Assembly: GCA_902805475.1 (NCBI GenBank)
Contig: CADCSX010000023.1
Span: 1,736,001 to 1,800,000, forward strand
Source of the DNA: Entonaema liquescens
Taxonomy: Eukaryota; Ascomycota; Sordariomycetes; Xylariales; Xylariaceae
Direction: 5' to 3'
DNA: 64,000 nucleotides
Shown here one piece after another: positions 36,352 through 48,606 of this stretch. Within the stretch, counting starts at the first letter, position 1; each line of letters begins with the position of its first letter. The translations under genes and the position numbers were made by a program. The notes beneath the pieces are model-generated. The model searched no databases and had not been told where the DNA came from. It was given only the letters and a program-made list of their open reading frames with translations.

Positions 36352-39300
36352 TCAGCTTGACAGCCGACTTCCATGACTCGTATCACTATCTAACAGAGAT
36401 GAATTGCTTGGCTTAGAGTTCTTCTTGATTAGGGCTGCCCTCGGTTTCTCGTCGGTGGTGGAGCCAGCGTCGCTATTGTTCCGAGGCTTCGTCAACTTCC
36501 GCGGCTGGCGCTTCACTGTTTGCTGCATAGGGGAAATGTTCGCGCTCTCGGTTGGGGAATATTGGCCCGATGACATCTTCTCATTTGATGTATCAGTAGA
36601 ATAGGAATAATCAATATTCTCCCTCAGCGGTAGGATAAGAGGCGGTGATCCACTCATCATAAAGTCGTTGACTACAGGTGGGCTGGGAACGGGCGTAGAG
36701 TTGCTGTCCGATGATTCCTGGCTTTTAAACTGCCCAAGAGGATCTGAATGGTGCCTCGCAGGCGGCGTAGGTGGTTGTATAGTTCCTGTTGTATATGTAT
36801 CCAGCTTCCTCTTGAGCAAATCCGCCTTGACCGGTTTGGCAAGGTAGTCATTCATGCCTGACGCCAGGCACCTTTCTCGGTCACCTTGTATTGCGGATGC
36901 CGTCATGGCTATGACCAAAACCTTTCTAACCTCTTCAATGGGATCCTTGCGAATAATCGCAGTAGCTTCGTAGCCGTCGAGAACAGGCATTTGAACATCC
37001 ATTAAGACGACATGATAAGGTTGCCCCGCCATAGCCTTTTGCCGTAAACCTTCCACTGCTTTTAATCCATTCTCATAAGCATCCACCTTAGTATACCCCA
37101 GTTTATGCACAAACTTGATGGCAATCTTCTGGTTGATAAGATTGTCCTCTGCGATACAGATGCGGATTTGGTCTTTGGGGATCCGAGCCAGGTCCACAAC
37201 CGGGCTCAGTGGAGGATGGCTGGGAGTTGGCTGAGGGACGCTGCGTCTTGCATCGACAACTTGGGTTGCTTGGACGGGTCGGGCTTCACCTGCGGACACA
37301 TGTGGCTTTGCCTTATCGAATGTTACTGTGAATGAAGCCCTTGTACCTTCATTCTCTTTACTTTCTAGTGAAATCTCGCCCTTCATCATATTCTCAATAA
37401 GCGACTTGCATATGCTGAGACCGAGTCCGCTACCACCATACTTGCGGGCGGTGCTGGCATCCGCCTGGCTGAACGGCCTGAAGAGCTTTTTGAGCTGGTC
37501 CTGTGGAATACCAATACCGGTATCCTCCACCCAAAATGTTAACTTCGCCTTCTCGGGGGTATCATACTCGACCTTAGCGCCAATTGTGATAGAACCATCT
37601 TCTGTAAACTTCAGACTATTGCTGATGAGATTTCCAAGGACTTGGTGCAAGCGAATAGGATCTCCGTAAATGAGCATCGACGGTAAATCGATGTCTTGGA
37701 TAATCTTGACATTTTTCTTAGACGTCTTCTCTCGATTACTATACGAGGCAGCTCTTACCACCTCACGCACCATCTCTTCCGGATTAAACGCAGTAATGTA
37801 AAGTTTCATCTTGTCAGCTTCCATTTTGGAGAAGTCGAGAATGTCATTAATGACCGTAAGCAAGAGATCCGCAGATACACGAATAGAGTCTGCCATTTCA
37901 AGCTGCTCTTTGTTAAGATTGCTATCCCTTAGAAGTTCAGAATTGCCGATGACGCCGTTCAATGGGGTGCGAAGTTCGTGGGATACGTTGGCAAGGAAGA
38001 TACTCTTGGCTTTGGCTGCTTCTTCGGCGATCTTGACATTCCGCTTAGCTTCTGCTTCAGCATGCTTCGCCTTCGCAACTGCTTGCCTCTGTATTCGGAC
38101 CATTGCTTCGTTCTCCGAGGACACTTTCTCTATCGCCTTGATTGAGAGGGCGTTGGAATAACTTATCCCGATCTGGTTTACGAGTAGCTGTAGAACAGTG
38201 ACATTCCTATCCGTGAAAGAGCCTGGCTCACCCTCTAGGTAGAGAACCCCAAGAAGTGGCTTTGCTCCATGGCAAATGGGAATAGCAATGATGGCTTTGC
38301 TGAGCGAATTCCTTTGTACCCAGGAATCGTTGACCTTTCCAAACCTCTCGTCGCTAATCAGATCGGGGATAAAGACAACCTCGCGGAATCGTGCACAGTA
38401 TAAAACCACATTCTCAGCAACCAACGCTGTACCAATTAATGGCTGCCCGGGGAGATGGGCCGTGGCACCCCTTTCTGAATCACCACTGGCTGCGATGCAC
38501 CAATTATCCTCCACGTCGTCTTCGTCCTGAACAATAATTGCTGCTTGAGTTGCGGACCCGCCACAGGTTTGGAGGATAACGTCGCACATTGTCTTAAGCA
38601 AGACATCGACCTGTAACACAGAGGATATAACTTGAGATGAAACTAGTATGGCATGAAGATCTATCATGTCGAGAGCTGGCAGACCGGCGCCAGCTTCAGG
38701 CTGAGTTGAACCACGCCACGCGGCCATTCTTGTTTCTTTCGTCTCCTCATTGACACTTTGCACAGACTGTGGGTCTTCGCCATCTGTAGCGTATGTGACG
38801 GAGGCAGAATCCCCAGCAAAATCTGTCTGCACAGCAACCTCAGCGGTCCTCGCGTAGCGGGTAGGGCTATGGAGGAGAAGGGTGTGGTCTTCCTCAATAC
38901 GCTGCGCAATTCCGGTTGCCCCTAGTTGTCTCCAGAGTGCAACAGACTCCTTCAAGGCCGACGTTGCTGACCGCCTCGCCGATCGTCTGACGAAGAAGCC
39001 GGCCATCAAGAAATTTCCAAGGGCCTCCTCGAAAAGAAGACTATACTCCGAGGCATGATCTAATGCAGTTTCGTAATGTCGTATAGCAGAGCCGTGATCA
39101 CCACGCAACTCCTCAATTTGAGCCTCAAGTAATTTCGACCAAGCAATATAGTTAGCATTCAAGACTACTTGCCAATCTGTAATCTTTTTGTTCAAATCTT
39201 CAAGTTGTGTGATCGTATCGCGAACTTCTTTTCCTAGGTCGGTATTAGCTGTTCGTGGGTCGTTAAGCTTGCGTTGTATGAGACCTGCAACAGCAAGCCC

Positions 39301-42300
39301 ATAAAAGACCAAAACAGCTCGAGTATTTCGAGACGACCAAAGCAGGTCCAGCTTATCAATACACCTTTGGCCCATTTCCCAAGCTTCTTGATAGTGACCA
39401 TACAAGTATAAGGCAATGATTTCGTTTGTCTCGTATATCAGAACGGAACGGCCACCATTTCGCGTTTGGATATCAAGCCACGTCTTGTAAGCACTTGAAT
39501 TGTGCTGGTCGTCGGTCATTACTGTATTTGCCTTCGCTGTATCTGTCTTACCCTGAAGTGCGCGACAAAGCTGCCGGACCGCTATCAAGTAAGTCCCACC
39601 CCTGGTATCTTGATGCCAACCAGGTACCTCCTCACAGCAGTACTGGCATATTGACTCAAGAAAAGTGACATTCTCGCTTCCAAAAAATCTCATCTGAGCC
39701 GAAAGCCCAAAGCTGAGGATAACAGACATGCGATCGCCAGCACTGGACGCGTATTCAATCGACAGTTCTGAGTGATTTATGCAAACGCTGATAGGAACAT
39801 GAATATGGCTGACGAAGGAGGCATATACCATGTAGCCGCGAGCGGAGAAAAACGAATCCCGTGTACGCTCTAGAATTTCTAAACACTGATTGCCGAGCTC
39901 GGCGGCGAATTCTACCATATTGAACCGGGCCAATGCGATCATGGCAATGTAAAGAAACGCAGTACTCGAATGAGGGAAGCGCCCGTGTTCCAAGGAGCGA
40001 TTGATATGTGCAAGCGCAAGACTATAGAAATCCAGAGAGTCACTCCACCACGCAGCACTGATGGCTTCCGTGAGGATAGCGCCAACTGTTAGTTCATGGG
40101 AGTCGATAGTAACAAGGGGACTTAGGATCTCTCCCCGATCCAGGTTTTTGATTTTAGCAGCTACCTCCATGAAGCGCGTGTCGCATTTCTCAAAGGTGGG
40201 CTGGGCGTCAAATTCGACCTTCAGCTGACGAAGACTCTCTTTCAAGATAGCAAGCGCAGATATCGCATTTCCATTCTGGGCTTGGACGCGGGCTAGAAGG
40301 AGCCAGGCAGGCGCTTTATCCTCCGCATTTTTTGCACCACTGAGGATGGCATTCGCAAGGTTGTGAGCCGCAGCATTGTTTCCCATGTAAATATAGCACT
40401 CAGCCGCGCGTAAGTGAAGTTTAAGTGTTTCCTCGTAATCGACATCGTCCGGGCCGTCGGTCCATGGATGTGGCTGTAAGAGCATTATGGCACTATGGTA
40501 ATATTTTGCGGCTGTTGACCTTGCGCCATTCTCCACCGCTAACGCCGCGCAATCCATCAGGTGTTTTCGGTATGATTGGCGAAGATGGACTTTGCACTTG
40601 ATAATCTCGACTGCTTCCGCAATATGCGAGGCAGTATTATCCCTTGCTTTCACTTCGGATCCATAGTGCTTCAGTAAAGTCTGTGCAATAGCAAAGTGCA
40701 TCTGAGGGGTATTGCATTCCTTCAAGGATGCCGCTGCTTGAACGTATCTGTCGTGGGCAAACCGGAATCTATCGTCGGTTTCACTTTGTACAATAATACA
40801 AGCATTGATCGCTGCTTGTAACCCTGCTACTGCGTCCTGCTTGGAGTATTTGGCGAGGTACAGTGTCTCGCCCTGCCCGTCATTGGCAGGGTCGAATGCG
40901 CCGTTTAAGAGTTGGCAGATTAACTCGAACGAGAAAGTGCTACCCAAAAGAGCCGCCCAGGCTAGGATAGACCGCGATGCAGCTGGTAGTTCACTCAGTC
41001 GGCGAGTGATGAAGTCATTGTTCAAAACATCGTAATCGTCTTCACCTTTAAATTGCTCGAAGAGCCAATCTAGGTTGAAATCCCACCTATTCTTTTTGTA
41101 GTCATACCATATGCATCTTTTACGATAGCAAGCACTCAGCATTTCCCTCATGTAAAAGGGATTGCCGGCAGTCTTCGATTGGATCACGCGAGCCAGATTG
41201 GCAACATCCTCTTGAGGTCGACACAATGTCGATGCCACGTATTGTAGAATCTCATATTCAGTCAAAGGCGATAGGAGAATTCTAGTAATCCTTGGGCCAC
41301 CAGACTTGGGATGTTCTGGAACTGCCTAGTTAGCCTACATTTCTTTGGTAGATAAAAAAAGAAATAGCTTACCTTCAGTATCTGCGGGTTGGAGGATCTT
41401 TTGGACGGCGTTCGGGGATAATTCATCGGGTCGGTAGGTTACTATTAGTACCATCTTCAGTCGAGCTGATACCACCTGAGTAATCAACTCTAGAGACTCC
41501 TCGTCCGCGAACTGAAGATCATCGAGGCATAGACAGACAAAATGATGACTTGTAAATATCCTTAGTATATCTAAGAACGTATTCATCAAGCGAATCGTTT
41601 TCGTAGACGCCCCAGCTCGCAGGAAGTCTTGCGAAGTCTGTGACGTTACGCGTGGACTCTGAGGACGCGGTTTCCACGGAGAGCTCACAGGGGATGAACT
41701 ACGCCTACTCATCGGGGTTCTGTTAATTCGGCCATTAGATAAACCTTGTGCCGGCTGTGGTGGGAGGGACGTTCGGTCTTGAGAACCGAGGAGAAATTCA
41801 GGAAGCCCAAGCAGGTTATGAAGCATCGGCCATATTGGACGAACGTAGTCTTTTAGGGCTCGATGGAGAGGCGTGTCAGTATTGCTTTCACCCCAAACTT
41901 GTTTGAATAGAGAGGACACAAGTTTCAATAGCGGCCCAAATGCTGTTCTCCTGGCGGTGTCGAATTTTGCTGTCGCACAATACCCCCTCCGCCTGGCATC
42001 GGCTAATACCTGCTGAACGAGAAAGCTCTTGCCCAGGCCTCCAGCACCCTCGATAGTAACGACTTCGCAATAGCCCCGTCTTCGGAACTTTGCTGACCCT
42101 AACTGCCGTGAAAGACTACCAGTCGTCTCTGTGCCACTATGGCGGGAAGAAGACTGGCGTTCACCAATAGAGTCGAAAACATTCTTAGACTCAAATGCTA
42201 CGGATTGATGCTTTTCTAACGTCTTGGATAACCTTGGAGCGGTATGACATGAGGATATCGTATCACCGGATCCAGAAACCGTTTGTGTGTCTGTTCCGTT

Positions 42301-43925
42301 CACTGAAGACTGAACAGCGCTTCTCGATTGTTTCGGATCTGAGAAGTTAGTTTGTGTGAACGAGCCGCTTCGCCGTATTCCTCCCTCGACAGAGCTCGCA
42401 CCTTCGCTTGAAACATCAGCAGCATCAGCGAGCTCGGCTGATAAGCCGGAACCGTCTGAATATCGGTTAGTAGCTGCAAGACTAGCAATGGCTTGACCCC
42501 TCGCAACCCTTTCGAGTACTTTCACAATTTCAGCATGCTCTTTCCGACGTCCAATCATAGCAGTGGGTAACATAAAGAATGATGATATGTCTTTTGAAGC
42601 AATATGCCACTCCTTCAATTTCATCCAGTCCCCATTCCCCAGAAATTTCTGGACCATTTGCAAGTCATGACGCAGACCACTCGCCGAGTAATAACGGTCG
42701 GAGATATTCTTAGATGTACACTTCTGTATTATGCGACCCAGAACTTCGGGCACATCCGTGCGAATATTCGACACTAGCGGGATGCGGCGATTTAACACAC
42801 ATTGGACGATATCTAGTGGTGTAGCCCCGGTGAAGACGGGTTGCTGAGTTAGGAGCATCCAGAATAATACACCTAATGAATAAATGTCAGTCCTCGTATC
42901 AGGCTCTGCCGGCATACGACCAGTCTGTTCGGGGCTAATGTAGACTAATTTGTTCTTTGCCCCGAGTTCCTTGGAGAGTGTTGACCATCCAGTACTAGTG
43001 AGTCCATGTTCGAACGACCTTACCCCGGAGCCAAAGGATATTAGCTTTACCTTATTCGTCTCAATGTTGAAATGAAACGCATCTGCTCTGATTTCTCCAT
43101 GGACCATCCCGTGACCATGATGCAAAATCTCTAGACACTGGGTAGCGCCGATGGCAAAATCGAGAAAATGCATCAGACTGATGGGACGCTCCAGCCGAAA
43201 GTCATTTTTGCGATACGCCTCGAACCTGTCTTCGATCTTTTTAGCATAATAAAAGGCGGGCCCTAGATCTAGGGCCTTGAAAAGATAGTTGTCTCCGGGG
43301 TGCTCATAAATGGCCACGATTATAGGCGCACGATCACCCGGCTGGGGATTTAAACGTAGGAGGTCGATAGGCTTCACATTATGGACTCCTTCCGGATCGG
43401 CGGTGGCGATTAGGCTCTTAGCGATGTGAAATGTCCTCTCCTCGCGAAGGACATGGTAGGATACCCGCGCGACTATCTGCTGCTCCTCGACGTTCGATAG
43501 ATCGGTAGCTAAGCTGGAGAAAGCAGGCGGGGAAGCCGAGGAACGTTCGCTACTACCTTCGCTAGGGGAGAGGAACCCGACGTGGACATCGCCGGGCGAT
43601 ATGCGACTCGAGGCTAGCTTGGCGATCGCGGAAGGAGAGCCTAGGTTCTGCAAGGGTGTTATCGTGGTGGTTGAATACGGCGATACAAATCTGGTGCCAT
43701 ATATGTGCCTGTACAAAAAGGTCCGCGTTAGACAGCTACTATTACTACGTATGCGTATGCGAGCTTTGAATCGCATTCGGGAAAAGGATACCAGTTGTCA
43801 TAGCTAGAATGAAATGGCCTTCTCGATTCATCCCAGGTAAAGCCGCCTAACTGTCGAAGCCGTTCGAAGATCCTAGCTGGGGGATCGAGTTGTTGGTCTT
43901 CCGGCATGACCAAGGACCCGTCCAT
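36352..43925 (-). CDS. Large hybrid histidine kinase (group X-like: kinase-like domain, ATPase, GAF, HisKA, HATPase, receiver)
   Basis: A phosphorelay sensor of about 2,479 residues, likely signalling to a histidine phosphotransfer protein. Three exons: 43925-43792, 43708-41373 and 41321-36352, with introns of 83 nt (GTATCC..TACAG) and 51 nt (GTAAGC..GGCAG); the frame closes exactly at 7440 nt. Exon 1 joins YDNW to HIYGTRFVSP. Domain order: a Ser/Thr-kinase-like domain (about 95-385) with DIYSLGVLFWMLL but MVHGEI where HRD is expected and ISFGSG where DFG is expected, so it is probably inactive; an AAA-type ATPase with Walker A GAGGLGKS (Lys about 605) and a Walker B-like LCLDDLQ; a helical-repeat region; a GAF domain (about 1715-1890); HisKA with VSHELRTPLNG (phospho-His about 1938); HATPase with DTGIGI and YGGSGLGLSI; and a receiver with MDVQMPVLDGY (phospho-Asp about 2265) and Lys in AKPV. 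The tail is Ser-rich. It matches the architecture of fungal group X kinases (Chk1/Mak type). Confidence 0.93.
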
Positions 43926-44612
43926 GACGATGATATCTCGACATACAGAGAGGTAGGGCCAGCCACGGCGTGGGTTATTAGGTAGAGAGTAGCCAAGATG
44001 CCGCCGTCGCGACACACATGGCTTGGCCGGATCACTTTCAAGATCAAGATCGAAATGTCCTTAAGAGAGAAGAAGCCTTTGCTTTAGGGATTGTTGAAGC
44101 GTTGATCTCCGCCCGGAGCTTTTGTTCAATTTGTTCCAGGAGATCAGGTGCACTAGTGTCAGGGTCCTCATCCACCAGGTTTGTCCACCAGGTTTTGAAA
44201 GAATGTGGTGCTTGTGGTCGCTTAAGTCCTAAGGACCGCTAACATCGGTGCGGCCAGTTTGCTCTACTGTACATTGATGAAAATCTAAATTCCTATTATG
44301 AATTGGCCACACGGTTGTACAAGAAAAACTCGTTTAATAAAAGAAAGAAAAAGTAGATGCAAGATGCAAGATGCAAGAAGGAAAAGACTATTACATATTT
44401 CATGCCCTATTACATATCTACCTATGTATTAGGTATATAAGCAAGCGGGATGACTAACGCTTTTAACGCTTATAACTACGTAACTCCCTTCCTTTTCTTG
44501 TGCCCGCGCATTACTGCCCTAGCAAGAGCTACATACGTGCTAACCCCTCTTTTACCAACATTATACTAGAAATTTTCGGACTTAACCTAGTCCTTTAGTT
44601 AGGAACCACCTG

Positions 44613-44643
44613 TACATACATACATACATACATACATACATAC
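44613..44643. repeat. Tetranucleotide microsatellite (TACA)n
   Basis: Seven to eight uninterrupted units. Confidence 0.9.
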
Positions 44644-45243
44644 TAATATACCATAGTAGTTTGAAATACCTAACAATCTTAGCCACTTCATAAAATTACG
44701 CTTGGGGGGGCTGCTAGGTATATGGAATTATTGGAGGAAAGGAACGCCATGCTGTGGGTGTGACGAAGTTGTGCAGGAGAGAAGGAAGGGCAAAAGGCCT
44801 TGGCAGCGAATCCAAATTATCCATGTATTCTACCAGCACTAGGGTTGGTACAAGTGGCAGGGTGGCAGAAGCGGCATATGTACCTATGTACCTACCTTAC
44901 ATAGTACCTAGTACCCTTACTTGCCTTCCTTTACCTACCCTAGGTAGTCTAATCAATTCATCAGTCCATTTACAACTTCTCCTTTTTGACAACATTTTCG
45001 AATGGAACATATAGTAGTAATATTATGCAACAATAAAATGACGATCGATATAGACCACTCATGTTTTACAGTATGCTATGAGTTAATCTTCAGACAACGG
45101 ACATAAATTGACCGGTCAAGAATATGTACAACTTCCAGCATCTTACGTAGCTTGGGTACCTAGATACATAGCTTATTTTAGGTATTTCAACCCCGCCAAA
45201 ACGTAGCATGTGTTATTCCCCAAAGGCGTTGCAATATTTACAC

Positions 45244-45260
45244 TTTTTTTTTTTTTTTTT
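45244..45260. repeat. Poly-T tract, about 17 nt
   Basis: Uninterrupted T run in the spacer between the mutase and kinase genes. Confidence 0.75.
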
Positions 45261-45839
45261 CAACTCTTTTCAAACTACTTACGTGTTAAGTTTATACTGG
45301 CATAGCTCTAGGTTTGCCTCATTGTCTACTAAAAATAAGAAGAACAGTGTATTCTTGCCTATTTTCTTGGAGTTTTATAAGAATGGAGAGTTTTGGTGGA
45401 GAAACAGGGAGCTGTTGATTATACGTAGGTCGTTACATCAAGTCTATTCATTGAATGCTGCAAGGCTGATGATGGCATGGCATGTCTTGTTTCCTATCTC
45501 ATTGGCCTTCTGATTATTGTTTCAGACCGATTGGTCGATTCGCACATCACAAGTTAAATCTTTGCATCGACGAATAATAGTAAGCTCATAATTCTATTTG
45601 TATTCATTAAGTCCTATGGACAACCCAGCAATACCGGCTTTTGATGCCGTTTTGTTATTGCAAGATCAAGTCAGAATCGTCACAACGTTCCACCGCCATC
45701 GCACTCATCAAACATGAACAACTACATGCTCTATGTAGTTCTCAACGAAAAACTATTTTAGCTCTTCTAATATCTATTACCATAAAAGTCAATAGGGTGC
45801 GCGGGTCTCTGGGTCATTCCTCGCATGTAGATAACCTCT

Positions 45840-47711
45840 TTACTTTGAGCGTGAAGGTAGAGAAGCACCGTTCCTCTTAGCAGCTAGAGGGCCTTGGTCA
45901 AGACGACGCTCAGTATTTTGGCGGGAGTTGACGAAGTCAGGGTAGTTGAGAGTAAGCTCAACAGCACCGTTGACAATGTGGTCGGCAGCTTCAACACCCA
46001 ACATGAACGAGTGGTCCTGGTTGCCAACTTCGTATCGCCAGCTGCCGAAGCGGCCACGAGAGTAGATGTCAAGGTCTTGAAGTTTGGGGAGAAGCTGCTT
46101 CAGAACACCCTCACGCTCAAGGGTAGGCGTGGGGTAACCGTGGTCGAACTTGCGGTGGTATGTGGAAACAATCTCATCCTCAGGCTTGATCATCTCGGTG
46201 TTGATCAGTCCCTGAATGCAGTCCTTGAGTAAGTTGGCCTCATCGACCGGCTTCAGGGAAGATTGCGAAACCTCAAGCATGATGGACCAGTAGGGGCCTT
46301 CCTTGGGCTCAGTGCTCGTAGGCTTGCTGCCATTGGCAACTTGGATAGTGGGGAGCTTGACGTCAGCTTGAGGCTGGTTGTAAGGAGAGTAGTTGGAGAA
46401 GATAGTTGCGCGGTAGAAGGGGCAGTTGTCCTCAGGGAAGTATAGCTAAAATAGTCAGTTACGGTTCACTTCGTATTGCCAGCAGGATATAGCAACTTAC
46501 CCAACACTTGTCACCGATACGCTCGGGTCGAGCGCCTCGGAGACCAACGCCAATGACGTGGGTAGAAGAGTAGAACAGACCCTTACTCAGGGTAACCAGT
46601 TCTTGGTTGCCCATGGTCTCGACCAGTTGGTCGACGTTCATGGTGGAGATAAGCTTGTCGTAACCAATAGTGGTGCCATCCTTGAGGGTGACAACCTTCT
46701 TGGTAGCGTCGACCTTGGTGACTTCACCCTTCTTACCGAAGCGCTTCTTCTCGTCAGGGAGGGTGTTCGCAACAGCAATCCAGATACCACCAGTACCGTC
46801 ACGGGCGGGGAAGCGGAATGTGGCGTTGGGGCCCCAGTTTCCGGCAACCTTATTTAAAACGACGTTCTTCACCACATTCTTGACATCGGGGGCAGCGACA
46901 CGCTCACCCAGCCATTGACATTGCATCTAGATTACGGTTTAGAAAAGATATAAAGATTTAGTTTGTATGGTGACATAGCTTACCTTGGTGGTGGGAACGG
47001 CCCAAACCTTGTAGTTGTAGGGTCTCATGAACATGTTGGCAATGCCAGCACCAGTCATGCGCATAATCCACTCATCGAAGTCCTTAGGCTTAGTGTTGGC
47101 GACGCGAACTTCGAGAGAAGCGTCGATCAAGCCATCGAGAGCTTCGACCTGGTCCTCCTTAGGCAGCATGGAGATGTTGTTCTGGAAGGGGTAAGGAACC
47201 CAGAGGCCCTTGTAGCGGACATATGAGATACGCTGGTGAGTGTACCAGTCATCTTCCTTGGGGAGAGCCTCGTCGATGCAGTCGTCGAAGTACTTGTAGT
47301 GAGAGAAAATGACATGGCCACCGACGTCGTAGAGCTATAGTATAGATCCCAAGGTCAGTCACTTGGTAGATACGACAAGTTAGGGGACAGTATAGACTTA
47401 CGAAGCCCTCAGGAGTGACGTCTGTAGAGGCAAGACCACCGGCCTTCTCGTTGGAGTCAATGATCAACCATGAAGGACCGTTCTGTTACTAGATATTAGC
47501 TTGAAATGCACATTAGTTTGAAAGGCGGTGAGACATACAAGCTGGTGGAGGCGCTTCGCAGCACCCAGACCGGTAGGGCCAGCACCGATAACGAGAACGT
47601 CGACGTTACTACAAGAGCGAAGGTTAGTCAATTAGGTTTTCCTAGAAGATAGTATTCCTAGAGTTCTTTCCCCTAGGCATGGAACTAAGAAACTTACATG
47701 TCTGCACACAT
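45840..47711 (-). CDS. ugmA: UDP-galactopyranose mutase
   Basis: This flavoenzyme converts UDP-galactopyranose to UDP-galactofuranose, the donor for galactofuranose in fungal walls and glycoconjugates. Six exons: 47711-47698, 47608-47539, 47482-47402, 47334-46984, 46926-46501 and 46445-45840, with GT-AG introns of 55-89 nt. The sum is 1548 nt, 515 residues, the usual size of eukaryotic mutases. Exon 1 is just 14 nt, ending inside the codon that leads to NVDVLVIGAGPTGLGAAKRL, the FAD-binding loop. Other strong family segments: [78 protein letters not shown] and GSWRYEVGNQDHSFMLGVEA. The final about 15 residues look variable. The symbol follows Aspergillus usage. It acts in the cytosol; UDP-galactofuranose then needs a Golgi transporter. 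Confidence 0.95.
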
Positions 47712-48017
47712 CTTGTCTCGGGTTTCTTTGGACACGGTTTCCAGCTCAAGGCGGGGAAATTCGACCGGGTCAAGAGAGATGTTTAGAGACAGAACAGTCT
47801 TTTACAAGGCGAAAAAGAACGGATGAGAGACTATCCAAGTCAATGAATGCTGCAGGATAAAGTCAGTCTAACTCTATGTTATACGCGAATGAAATCGTGT
47901 GGCAGACAAGGAGGATTCTCAAAGGAAAAAAAATAGAGTAGTAGGAGAGCAGCGTGGTGTTTTCTATAATATTTTGGAGGGGTACTAGATAAACTAAAAT
48001 TGTGGATGATACTTAGT

Positions 48018-48054
48018 GTCACCCTAGTCACTCTAGTCACCCTAGTCACCCTAA
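48018..48054. repeat. 9-bp tandem repeat CCCTAGTCA, about 4 copies
   Basis: Four near-identical units, one with T for C. On the minus strand the array encodes a meaningless Arg-Val-Thr repeat. Confidence 0.85.
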
Positions 48055-48240
48055 GCTGGGTACAGGCCTGGTGCAGGTGTGTGCGCCGCCCCACGCATCA
48101 AAGCCACCCCTGTCTCTCCGTCATGCAACTTGGCAACATTCATCCGCCCAATTGGATGGGGTCTAATACCTAATTCGGTAAAGATGGTACCTGCACCTGC
48201 ATGGGTTACAGAGTGTACATGCCTGAAACTGAAATGCCCT

Positions 48241-48272
48241 GAAATACTAAAATACTAAAATACTGAAATACC
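48241..48272. repeat. AAATACT-type short tandem repeat
   Basis: About four copies of an 8-bp unit of the form GAAATACT/AAAATACT. Confidence 0.75.
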
Positions 48273-48586
48273 CTTTAAGCAAAGTATCCTACTCGTCTTT
48301 ATCAGGTTCAGGTATCATTATTGCTACCTAATAGAGGCATATCGAATAAAAGCTAGACTACCCAGAAGCCCGCAGGAGCCAGCAGAGAGACGACCATGTG
48401 GGAATTTTACCTCATGTTGTATGCATAGAGTACAACATAAGAGTACAGAGTGCATACATATACTATGTAAGAAGTACCTAACACGATCAAGGGAGTACAA
48501 TAATCAAGTATTGGAGCAATCGAGACTTTGTATAAAACGGTGTGGCTAAATAAAAAGATCCAAGATAGAGTTATTCGAGATCAATC

Positions 48587-48606
48587 TTTTTTTTTTTTTT
48601 TTTTTT
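48587..48606. repeat. Poly-T tract, about 20 nt
   Basis: Uninterrupted T run in the gene-poor region. Confidence 0.8.

Larger units (their letters stand above)
43926..45839. other. Intergenic region upstream of the hybrid kinase
   Basis: About 1.9 kb between the kinase start and the 3' end of the mutase gene. It contains a TACA array (44613-44643) and a T tract (45244-45260). Open frames here lack protein-like features; one on the minus strand at 43728-44015 only overlaps kinase exon 1. Confidence 0.5.

Noticed and set aside
48018..48054. Short repeats as a CRISPR array
   Set aside because: Units are 9 bp without spacers, and the host is eukaryotic; it is a simple tandem repeat.
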